A DNA stretch of 64,000 nucleotides. Source: Schizophyllum amplum. Lineage: Eukaryota > Basidiomycota > Agaricomycetes > Agaricales > Schizophyllaceae. This document shows, one piece after another, positions 43,941 through 54,970 of this stretch (position 1 is the stretch's first letter; the number at the start of each line of letters is the position of its first letter). The translations under genes were made by a program, and so were the position numbers. Location of the stretch: NCBI GenBank assembly GCA_007026445.1, contig VDMD01000002.1, positions 1,488,001 through 1,552,000 on the forward strand, read 5' to 3'. The notes below the pieces were generated by a model. The model was not told the origin of the DNA. It made no database searches and saw nothing but the letters and a program-made list of their open reading frames with translations.

Positions 43941-46900
43941 ATGCAGTTTGCAGAGCACCTCCAGTTTCTTATGGATGGGGCCGGTCGGGATTCTGCGGAC
44001 AATAAGCGCGCTCTAGACTCGTGGTTGCAGCGCTCCAGGTATATTACAAGTGTCTAAACGAGTATCTGTGCTTATTCGAAGTCCCTAGTCTACCCTTCGA
44101 TGATGCCCGTGATTATCGTCTGTCTCTCCACACGCGCGGGAATGTTGACCATGATTAGAGGATATCGATGCCTTCCTTGAAGATGACATCGAACAATTGG
44201 ACTCCGTGCTGAATCTATACAATGCTCGCGATACTTCTGGAGGTAGGATCGTGGCAGCTCTTCTCAAGTCCGTGCTCTGCCAATCACTTAGTAAGGGCTC
44301 GAGAGTGAACTGTTTTTTCAGGCGACCTAACTCTCAGGACATATGTCAACCACTGCTTGATGTGTTAGCAAAACCTGGCGACCAATCATCCGAACTCGCG
44401 GATCTCATTGGATTCGAGGACATCGAGCTAGTCTTCCAGATCTCTGAGCATCGTGAAAGCGTCGTCGCTGAGGTGGGCGAGTTTGTTGTAGTGGCCTGCG
44501 TGGTGTACCTTAATTATACACGTAGCTCAAAGCGTTCTTGAGCCAAAGCAGTGCACATCCATCAAATCCGCCTTCCCATGGTATGGATCATGCTTAATGC
44601 CACTTGCTTTACTGAATGCTTCGCGCAGATCTATCCCCAGAAGCAGCTCGGCAGCGTATGGCCCAAGCCTTTGAGCAAAATTCTGCTCGTCCCCTTTTCA
44701 GCGGTGTTGCCGTAAGGACTCAGTGTGCCCACTTTGATCGATTCGTGACATTTTCGTAGCAAGCGGGACCGGAAGTTCTGCCACACGTGTACACATCGTC
44801 TTCATCGCATGGTAACATGCTCTCGCACACGGGAAGCAGGTATATGCTACCCATCGACACAACACGGATCATGCACGAGGTTACTCTCGATAGGCCATGG
44901 CTATATACCTGACTGACGTCGTCCACAGGAGTACGAGGAAGTGGTTATTCCTCCAGCAAGGCCCTTGCCTCCCCGGTCAACGGAGCGCCTCATTCCTGTA
45001 TCCGATTTGGACGACCTAGCGAAACCTTGTTTCCCAGTGAGTGCATCCCAACTCGGTATTTGGCCGTTCGTAACACAATCCCTTGACAGGGCTACCAAAC
45101 TCTCAATCGAATACAAAGCATCGTTTATCCTACGGCTTACGGATCCAACGAGAACATGCTCATCTGTGGTGTGTATCGACCTCATCGTTATCCCGCTTCA
45201 AACTGATTTGCTACCGTCAGCCCCAACTGGTGCAGTGAGCAGCCTGACCCCCCTCTAAAGGTTCCAAGACTGACGATAGCTAGGGTAAAACGGACGTCGC
45301 GATGCTGAGCGTCCTTCGTGTTCTCGATCAGCATAGGTCCGCCGCAAAGGGCACACCCTTGCGCTCCACCATTGACCGCGCAAAATTCAAGATCATCTAC
45401 GTGTACGTGCGTAAACACTTCGAGGGTGGCTTGCTGACGTCGTTATGCAGTGCGCCTATGAAGGCCCTTGCGGCTGAAATTGTACGCAAGCTAGGAAAGA
45501 GGTTACAGTGGCTGGGAATATCAGTCAGGGAACTTACCGGTACGTCATTCAGCGTCATTTCCTCAAGCGTAGTCCAATGGCTTTTTAGGCGATATGCAGC
45601 TCACGAAGGCGGAGATTGCGGAGACGCAGATAATCGTGACTACTCCTGAGAAGTGGGACGTGGTGACTCGCAAGCCGACCGGCGAAGGCGAGCTGGCGTC
45701 GGTCAGTCACCTGTCTTCCCTATCTCAACCGAAATTCTGACCCAATCATCCCTTGGACAGCTTCTCAAGCTCTTGATCATCGATGAAGTACACTTGTTGA
45801 ACGATGAACGAGGCGCCGTCATTGAGACGATTGTCGCACGTACCCTTCGACAGGTGGAGTCTACCCAGTCCGTCATTCGCATCGTCGGTTTGAGTGCCAC
45901 TTTGCCGAATTACATAGATGTGGCGGAATTTCTCAGGTAAGATCATGCACCCACGTCTATGGACAGTCATTGACGTCAAGTAGCGTTTCCAAGTTCAAGG
46001 GTCTCTTTTATTTCGACTCGTCCTTCCGACCCGTCCCGCTCGAGCAGCATTTCCTCGGCGTCAAAGGAAAACCTGGCTCGGCACAACAGCGCAAGAACCT
46101 CGACAAGGTTGCCTTTGAAAAGGTCTCTGAACTCGTCGAACAGGGCCATCAAGTGATGGTGTTTGTGCACTCTCGCAAGGACACCGTCAAAACCGCCCTG
46201 ATGCTTTCTGAGGCCGCGTTGAAGGAGGGAAATAGCGATTTCTTCCTCGGCACCGATCATCCCATGTATTCGTTCTTCCGCGGCGAGATCGCCGGTTCGC
46301 GGAACAAGGAGATGAGGCAGCTGTTTGACAGCGGATTCGGTATCCACCATGCAGGTATGCTGCGTTCCGACAGAAACATGATGGAGAGGATGTTCGAGGC
46401 TCGCGCGATCAAGGTATGCCGCCTGCGCTATCCTGTTATACGTTTTGATTTTGGGCGACAGGTCCTCTGCTGCACGGCTACTTTAGCTTGGGGCGTCAAC
46501 TTGCCTGCGCACGCCGGTATGCGTGTTACTCTCTGGACTGCATGCAGCCTTTCGCTAATTTTACCAGTTTTTATCAAGGGAACACAGGTCTACGATAGCT
46601 CAAAGGGTGCCTTCGTCGATCTCTCCGTCCTCGACGTCCTGCAGGTCTTCGGTCGCGCGGGTCGTCCCGGCCTTGAAACCAGCGGCGAGGGCTACATCGC
46701 TACGACCGACGACAAACTTCAACACTATCTCGATGCGGTCACCTCCCAGGTAGGCAGGCCTTGTTCCCAGTATGGATGCTCCACCGTCTGACCACGAGAC
46801 AACAGAACCCGATCGAATCTCAGTAAGTTGCCGGTCCACACCAAGGCTCGAGGCTCGATTATCAGCTGACCGGGTATCCAGATTCCAGAAGGGTATTGTC

Positions 46901-49846
46901 GATTCTCTCAACGCCGAGATCGCACTTGGAACGGTGGCCAACGTTCGCGATGCCGTGCAATGGATGGGCTATACCTATTTACATGTACGGATGCGGAAGA
47001 ACCCTTTTGTATACGGTGAGCTTGGTCGGTTGATTATCAATTGCTCAGGTCGCTGACAAGAGCAGGCATTCCGGGGGACGTGCTGGCAGACGACCCTATG
47101 CTCAGCCACAAGCGTGGCGAGCTTGTCACGGCTGCGGCGCGAAGATTGGCAGATACTCGCATGATTGCGTTCGACCATCACTCGGGTGGTTTTACCATCA
47201 CTGATCTTGGACGTATTGCGGCAAGGTACTACATCCGCCACGCGTCCATGGACATCTTCAACAAGGAGTTCAGGCCGAAGATGTCGGAAGCCCGTGTGCT
47301 GGTCATGCTCAGCAAAAGTACAGAAGTGAATCGCACGCGTTAGCCCATGTGCTTTTTGCTAATGGTTACACAGTTCGACCAAGTGCAGTCGCGGGAATCC
47401 GAAATCAAAGAGCTGTGCTCGTTCAAGGATCTCATTCCTTGTGAAGTCCCTGGATTCGTCCGCAGTGATGAGAGTATTAAGGCGCAAGCATTCGCCGGCA
47501 AGCTAGGGCTCGACGACGGCAGCTCTGAGAAGATTACGATCACCACGCAGGACAAGGTCAACATCCTGCTCCAGGGATACATATCGCGACTGCCACTCGA
47601 CGACTTTGCGCTCATCTCCGACTCAGCGTACGTCGCACAGAACGCGGGACGTATCGTGCGCGCTCTTCTAGAGATCGCTGTCAGCCGCAAGTGGGCGGGA
47701 GTCACGGCTGTGCTGATGGGGCTCAGCAAGGCTGTCGAAAAGCGAATGTGGCCGTTCGAGCAACCGCTCAGGCAATTCGACCTCAAGCGCGACACGTTCC
47801 ACGCGCTTGAGCGTTGGGCGGACGAGTGGGCGCCCACCGAGCTAGCGGAGAAGACCGCGCAGGAGGTCGGCGAGATCGTACATCTGAATGAGCACCACGG
47901 GCAGGCAATCTTGAATGCGGCGAAACAATTCCCAACAGCTCGCATCACATACGAACTCAAGCCCCTCGGTGTGGACGTGCTGAAGATAGCGGTTCGCGTC
48001 GAGCGCGCGTTCATGTGGAACACTCGACTTCATGGCTCCATGGAGCCATTCTGGCTGTGGGTCGAGGGTCACGATGGGGAGACAATCTTCCAGATCTGGC
48101 ATCTCGCATTTCGCCAGACGACGGAGGTGCTGAACATCGAATTTGTGATCGCTATAGCGGATGGGCTGCCGCCGCCGTCAGTAACGATACGCTTCGTCTC
48201 GGACAGGTGGATCGGTGCAGAGGAGGAGATCCTGGTGCCGTTTGACGACTTGGTGATGCCTTTCCCGACGGGGAGCCACACGCCGCTCCTGACGCTGCCG
48301 TATCTGCCGCTGAGTGTCGTCCGGCAGCCCAGGGTTGAGGAACTGTTCGCGCAGCATATCAGCCAGTTCAACGGAATCCAGTCGCAGGTGTTCTGGAGCT
48401 TGATGAACACGAAGTGGCATTCGGTGCTTTGCGCACCGACGGCATCTGGGAAGTCGACCATGGCATATATTCTGGCGCTGTACGTGCGATGTGGGAATTC
48501 GTCGCTTGGTAAACTGATGGCCTCTTAGGGCAAACGCGCTATCGAAACCAGACGCGTGGGTTCTCGTCGTCGCACCAAAGAAGAGCATCGCTGCTGAAAT
48601 CACGTCGGAGCTTAAAGGTCGCGGACAGGCTGTCGGCGTGTCCGTTGAGTCTTTCACTGGGATCCATGTTCTCGCCCGCCCCAAAAAGCGAACTGTCAAG
48701 GTGGTCCTGGCACGTGAACTCCTCCTTGCCGTATCTCAGCGGGACCCAAGGGTACCGTTGACTGGCCTTGACCTTGTCATCTGCGAGGGCCTTGAGCTAC
48801 TGGACGCGGCTTACGAGCTTGGCGTCTCCCTTCTCAAGCACGCCACGCAGACGGTGCCTACCCGCTTCGTAGGGCTATCCGCCTCGCTCAACGACCCAGG
48901 AGACCTCGCCGCCTGGCTCGACGCGGACCCGTCCGGTGTATACAGCTTCCGCTCAGCAGATCGCGACCAGCCACTATCGACGCACGCACAGACATTCACC
49001 ATCCCTCCCTCCGCAGCCCTATTCAAGGCGATGGCGAAGCCAGCATTCGACGCCATCGAGTCGGCGTCGGGAGAGGCAGCCATTGTTTTCGTGCCTTCGC
49101 GCACGCAGTTGCGGTCGGTCGCGCTTGACCTTGTCACGTACGCGGCACTGGCGCATGAGACAGAGCGCGGTTTCCTGCCATTGGACGTTGCAGATGAGAT
49201 CCATGAAGACCGCCTTGCGCGCCTCCGGGATCGATCTCTGGTGGATTTTGTGGGCCGCGGAGTGGGATTCTTCCACGACGGCGTACATCAGGCAGACCGA
49301 AGGATGATGCTGGAATTGTTCGCAGAGGGCGCCTTGCGCGTACTGCTCGTGCCGCATGAAGCGGCGTGGGCGCTACCTGTTCGCGCCGGCAGTGTACTGG
49401 TGCTCGGGACGCAGTACGCGCGGGCGGATGGCGGCGGGCTCGCGGACTACGCGTTGCCGGAGCTCGTACGCATGCAGGGGCGGGCGGTACGGCACCGCGG
49501 CTCGGGGCGGTTCCACCTGTTCTGCGCGGCGGAAGCCCGGGACACCATCATGAGGTTCCTCGGAGACGGCCTGCCACTGGAGTCACGCTTGCTGGAGGAA
49601 CCTGCGCTGGCGGAGTGGCACGCAGGACGACGAACCCGGGGTGAGCTGACGGAGAAGCAGCATCTGGTGGATGCGTTATCGTTCACTTTCCTGGCGAGGA
49701 GAGTCGCGACGAATCCTGTGTACTATGCGGGGGTGCCGGGCAAGCGGGATGAGATTTTGTCGCGGATAGCGGACAGTTTGGCGGCGGACGAGCAAAGAGA
49801 CAGGACTGTGGCAGACGCGACTGACGGTCACGCAGAGCAGTCGTAG
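43941..49846 (+). CDS. SLH1: Slh1/ASCC3-type Ski2-like RNA helicase
   Basis: Two-cassette Ski2-like helicase; family members split collided ribosomes in ribosome quality control. The N-terminus probably starts at ATG 43941 ([17 protein letters not shown]), but the frame is interrupted at about 44030-44066 and by a TAG at 44156, so this end is uncertain. Further exons give [51 protein letters not shown] and [12 protein letters not shown]. Cassette 1: [84 protein letters not shown] and [15 protein letters not shown] winged helix and Sec63 unit follow (to about 48250). Cassette 2 keeps APTASGKST but has CEGL where DExH is expected. The protein ends about 60 residues after the second cassette at TAG 49844-49846, leaving no room for a second Sec63 unit. 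Confidence 0.9.
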
Positions 49847-50068
49847 ACTTGTACTTTAACTTAGTAGGTATCTTGGCACATCCACTTGCCGTGTACTTGT
49901 TTGTCCGCATGCATCGGCCGGCGGTCGGCCGAGCATTGTTGCGGTTTGTATTCAGGCTTCGCGCCATTGGAAGCGACGCTGATGAACGGCATCTACCAAA
50001 GATGATAGCGTTCTGTTTGCCGAGTCAGCTCGAATCGCTTCTTGCTTCCGACTCTCACTCGCCAGTGT

Positions 50069-51848
50069 ATGCTGGCCCGCCTAGTCCGCGTCTCCCGCAC
50101 ACCCTGTTCCTTGCGCACCAGAACTAGCCTGTCCCCCGCTCGGCGCCTCTCTGCTATGGCTACTCAGTCATCCGCTGACCGATCGAACTTGATCCCCTTC
50201 TCGTCCCGCCTCAAGGAGGGTCGCGCGCTCGCTGAGGATGTCTGGTCTATATTCAAGTGCGCACTGCGGCGTTGTGTGGCCGCCCACCTCGCATTGACTG
50301 CGCTTCCCCAGCGCTGCGAACCTTCCCGCAGACTGCATCAACCTCGGACAGGGTTATATGAACTTCGCGCCCCCTGCGTGGGTACGCGAGCAAGCGGAGG
50401 AGGCACTTCGCAGCGTCACGGCAAACCATTACTCCCACCCGAAGGGGCGTATGCGCCTACGGCAGGCTATCAAGGATGTGTACAGCCCACAATTCGGCCG
50501 CGAGCTTGATGTCGAGCAGAACATCCTCGTTACTAGCGGTGCCAACGAAGGTTCGCAGGCCCGCTGTGCATCGTAGATCTGCCGTTGATCGTTCCCCCCG
50601 CAGGCCAATACTCCGTCTTCACCGCGTTCCTTGAGGACGGCGACGAGGTGATCATGTTCGAGCCGTTCTTCGACCAGTACCTGCCCTCCGTTACCTTCAA
50701 CGGTGGCAAGCCGGTCTACGTGCCCCTTCATCCGCCGTCACACGATTTGGCGCACGCGACGAGCGACGATTGGACGATCGATTTGGCCGAGCTACGGCGT
50801 GCGGTGACGCCGAAGACGAAGATGATCATTTTGAACACGCCGCACAACCCGGTCGGCAAGGTCTTCACGCGCGATGAGCTCGAGGGCATCGCCGCCGTCG
50901 CCGAGGAGTTCAATTTGCTCGTTATGTCCGACGAGGTGGTGCGTAACTGCCTGTGTCATTCACAACTTACAAGGCTGATTGCCCTTCTTCACAGTACGAG
51001 AGTCTCGTCTTCGACGGCAAGGAGCATGTCCGCATCGCAAACATTCCTGGGATGTGGGACCGCACGGTCACTGTCTGCTCAGCAGGAAGTGAGTTACGCG
51101 CGCCTCAGCGTGCTCGATACCTACATACTTACTTCCGCAAGAAACCTTTGCGGCAACAGGTTGGCGTGTTGGTTACCTCATCGGTCCTCAGTCTATCATC
51201 AAGCCGACGGTGCGCCTCTTTGCTCGTCTACACAGCAAGTACACTGAGAAAGCTACCTCTCTAGCTCGCCGCTACTACTCGCATCGTCTTCTGCTCCAAC
51301 TCGCCGATGCAAGAAGCCGTTGCCGGTGGACTGGAGCTCGCGCCAAAGCATGACTTCTACGCAACGCAGTTGCGCGAGTACACCGCACGACGGAACATCC
51401 TATGTGAAGCCTTCGACCAGCTGGGTTTAAAGTACTCGCAGCCTCAGGGGAGCTACTTCGTCTTGCTGGTGGGCAGTTATTTCCTGCAATTTGCCGCCCG
51501 AAAAGAGCAATATGTTGACCACTTCCCCCACTCAGGATATCTCTGATGTGAAGTTCCCCGAGGACTATGCCTTTCCGGACAGCGTGAAGGGGCGAGGGCG
51601 CGACTTCCGTGCATGCTGGTTCATTGCTTTAGAGATCGGTGTGTCTACCATCCCGGTCAGCGAGGTGAGTACGCCGTCGAGGACGCGTAGAACAGATGGG
51701 CTGATCCGTATATAACTAGTTCTACTGCGAGGAGCACGCGAGCATCGGTGAAGCATACGCTCGTTTCGCGTTCTGCAAGGACGAGGACACACTGCGTGCC
51801 GCTGTAGAGCGACTGCAGGGGTTGAAGAAGTACATTCAGAAGCCGTAG
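50069..51848 (+). CDS. BNA3: Kynurenine aminotransferase (class I PLP enzyme)
   Basis: Transaminates kynurenine to kynurenic acid, with 2-oxo acids as acceptors; related to cysteine-conjugate beta-lyases. Two in-frame ATGs are possible. The first, at 50069, opens [20 protein letters not shown], an Arg-rich leader like a mitochondrial presequence. The second, at 50156 ([19 protein letters not shown]), matches a cytosolic form. Body: [82 protein letters not shown] and [18 protein letters not shown], with the PLP Lys in SAGKTF, then [14 protein letters not shown] and [20 protein letters not shown]. The stop is TAG 51846-51848. About seven small introns. It may be dually targeted, as for yeast Bna3. 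Confidence 0.93.
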
Positions 51849-52074
51849 GCAATGTACTGATAACAAAATGTGTAACAACAAGGAGCTTTCAATGAGAAAG
51901 ATGACACAGACGGAAGTGTATAATACTGGCAGGAAGGTGAACACTTTCGCTGTGGTCACTGATATTATGTTATCTTATCTTTTGGGGGTGGGCCCCCGCG
52001 TATCCGCCTGCTGTGCACTCGACTACACGCGTCACGTCAGTGCCAAACCCCATCTCTTTACCTTATATCCCAAG

Positions 52075-54675
52075 ATGAGCAGCGGACTCGGCGTCGAAGT
52101 CGTTGGCATTGTCAACAAGCTCCAGGATGTCTTCTCTGCCGTGGGTTCCTCCGCCGCGCAGATCGACCTGCCGCAGATATGCGTTCTCGGCAGTCAGAGT
52201 AGCGGGAAGAGTAGTGTTCTGGAGGTGGAGTACCCTGCTTGCGCGTTGATTGTCGGCATGCTGACGCTTGAGCGTGGAGAACATCGTCGGAAGAGACTTC
52301 CTTCCGCGAGGAACGGGTATCGTGACGAGAAGACCACTGGTAAGGCGTATGTCCCTAGACGGGTCGCACAGGTTGCCAACCAATGTCAGGTCCTTCAACT
52401 CATCAACAGGCCGGCAGAGAAGACTGGTGCGTCACGAACATCTGATCTCGGGCTACTCGCTGATACGCCCTCCGCATAGACGCCAAGATCGACACCAGCG
52501 ACGACAAAGCCGCCAACGCGGACGAGTGGGGCGAGTTCCTGCACCTTCCCGGGCAGAAGTTCTACGACTTCGGCAAGATACGCGACGAGATCGTGCGCGA
52601 CACGGAGGCCAAGACGGGGAAGAACGCGGGCATCTCCCCGCAGCCCATTAACCTGCGCATATTCTCGCCCAACGTCGTCACGCTCACCCTCGTCGACCTG
52701 CCGGGGCTGACGAAGGTGCCCGTGGGCGACCAGCCGAAGGATATCGAGAAGCAGATCCGCGACATGGTGCTCAAGTACATCTCGAAGCCGAGCTGCATCA
52801 TCCTCGCGGTGACGGCGGCGAACACGGACTTAGCAAACTCGGATGGGTTGAAGATGGCGCGTGAGGTGGACAGTGAAGGGATACGGACGATTGGGGTGTT
52901 GACCAAGATTGACTTGATGTGCGTTCCGGTCGCCAGCTGTTGGGCGAGTTCGTTGACATGGAACGTACAGGGACAAGGGCACGGACGTCATTGACATTCT
53001 CGCTGGGCGGGTCATTCCCTTACGACTAGGCTATGTGCCGGTCGTCAACCGTGGCCAGCGTGATATTGAGAGCGCGAAGCCGATTACGCAGGCCCTCGAG
53101 TACGAGCGGCAGTATTTCGCGTCGCATCCATCCTACTCTGGCAAGGAGAGCTATTGCGGTACCCCGTACCTAGCGCGCAAGCTCAACACGGTGTGTAACG
53201 CATAGTCATGCTGTCTTATGCATAACTGAATTTGCCTCCGTAGCTCCTCATGCAACACATCCGCGCGACCCTCCCCGACATTAAAATGCGCATTTCGCAG
53301 CAGCTGCAGAAGTTCAATACAGAGCTGGCCTCCCTCGGTGGCCCTACGGCGGACGGCAACTCTGGCAACATAGTGTTGTCGGTCATCACTGAGTTCACGT
53401 CGGAATTCAGAAATGCGATCGACGGTGTTACCACTGATCTATCGCTAAACGAGCTGAACGGCGGTGCCCGTATTAGCTTTGTGTATCATGAACTGTACAG
53501 CAACGGTATCAAGAGTATCGACCCATTCGACCAGGTGAAGGACGGGGACATTCGCACGATTTTGTACAACTCATCTGTGAGTATGTTACGCTTTCTTCAA
53601 GTGCATTGCTGACGTTTGCTTGTAGGGATCCACGCCCTCCATCTTTGTCGGGACAGCCGCCTTCGAAATCATAGTGAAGCAGCAGATCAGGCGCCTGGAA
53701 GAGCCGAGCTTGAAGTGCTGTCAATTGGTGTACGATGAGTTGTCCCGGATTTTGTCTCAACTATTGGCCAAGATTGTGAGTTTTCAAGCTTTGTGTGTGG
53801 CCCGCGGTCCGACAGCATCCTTCAGCAATCATTCAAGCGCTACCCTGCCCTGCGCGAACGACTCAACTCTGTCGTGATCAACTTCTTCAAAAATGCGATG
53901 TCACCAACGACCAAGCTCGTTACCGATATGGTGGCGTACGAAAATTGTGTCAGCTTGGTTCTCCTCTGTCTAACGTCTTCTTAGGATGCAAGCATGTTAT
54001 GTCAACACCACGCACCCCGACTTCCTCAACGGCCACAAGGCCATGCAAATTGTGAACGACCGCTTGAACCCGCCACAGAAGCCCGGAACGCCGGATCCGA
54101 AGGGACGTCTGCCACCATCAGTGAACCCTCGCGACTTGGACGTCGACCCCAAGCACGAGGAGCCGAGCTTCTTTGGGTCGTTTTTCTCCGCTGCTAAGAA
54201 CACTACGAAGAGGAAGTCGGCAGCGCCAGCTGCTGCCGGCAGCACGATGGAGGCGCCACCGTCAATCATAAAGCCACAGGCAGCGTTCAATGACAGGGAG
54301 ACGATGGAGACCGAGGTCATCAGTGCGTGTTGGACGTCGTTATTGTTCTTATGCGTGTACTGATGATGCCCTCAGAGCTCCTCATCCACTCGTACTTCAA
54401 CATCATCAAGCGCGAGATGATTGATACGGTGCCCAAGGCGATCACACTGACACTGGTCAACTACGCGAAGGAGAACTTGCAGAAAGAGTTGCTGCAGGAA
54501 CTCTACAAGCCCGAGACGCTCGAGAATTTGATGAAGGAGAGCGAGTTCGTGGTCAACAGGAGGAAGGAGTGCATCCGGATGGTGCAGGCACTCAACAAGG
54601 CGGAGGAGTACGTGTTATTGCTTCTGCTGTTACTGTGGCTAACGGCATGATTGCAGGATCGTGTCAGCTGTGTAG
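52075..54675 (+). CDS. VPS1: Dynamin-like GTPase Vps1
   Basis: Membrane-remodelling GTPase of vacuolar and endosomal traffic and peroxisome division. ATG 52075 ([20 protein letters not shown]). GTPase domain: P-loop [12 protein letters not shown], then [20 protein letters not shown] after an intron, DLPG, and the TKID base-recognition motif before a splice to [12 protein letters not shown]. The middle/stalk region includes [29 protein letters not shown] and [20 protein letters not shown] sequence. The insert between stalk and GED is Pro/Gly-rich with [11 protein letters not shown]. The GED has [20 protein letters not shown] and [17 protein letters not shown]. The last intron splits the Glu codon before IVSAV, with stop TAG 54673-54675. 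No PH domain is present, as expected for Vps1. Confidence 0.96.
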
Positions 54676-54822
54676 TCTGTCAGCTTTGTTGTTGTTACAG
54701 TAGACTTTGCCATTGTGTATCTCTGATTTGTGGACTTTCGTGACCCTGGGTATTGGGGAATGACTAAGTACTGCTCTTCCTAGTCGCGAAAACATGTCGG
54801 CCAAGTCAGATCTGTATGCACC

Positions 54823-54844
54823 GGGGGGGGGGGGGGGGGGGGGG
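54823..54844 (+). repeat. 22-nt poly-G tract
   Basis: An uninterrupted run of 22 G residues lies between VPS1 and NSP1, about 130 bp before the NSP1 start codon. It could form a G-quadruplex, and its length in the assembly is uncertain because such runs are hard to sequence. Confidence 0.85.
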
Positions 54845-54970
54845 ATGATTGTTGACAAGTGCTTGTTCGTCGAGGCGCCACAAAGCACACGTCCAAAACG
54901 GGACGCGTAGATCAGTCGCGAGCGTGCGCTTCCCCCGCGTCCATCTATCGCGTCTTCGTGTCTCAACAGA

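Noticed and set aside
49683..49967. Minus frame starting MARSLNTNRNNARP, resembling frames in the 20.7/21.7 kb repeat arms
   Set aside because: DNA similarity between the sites is short and gapped; treated as chance.
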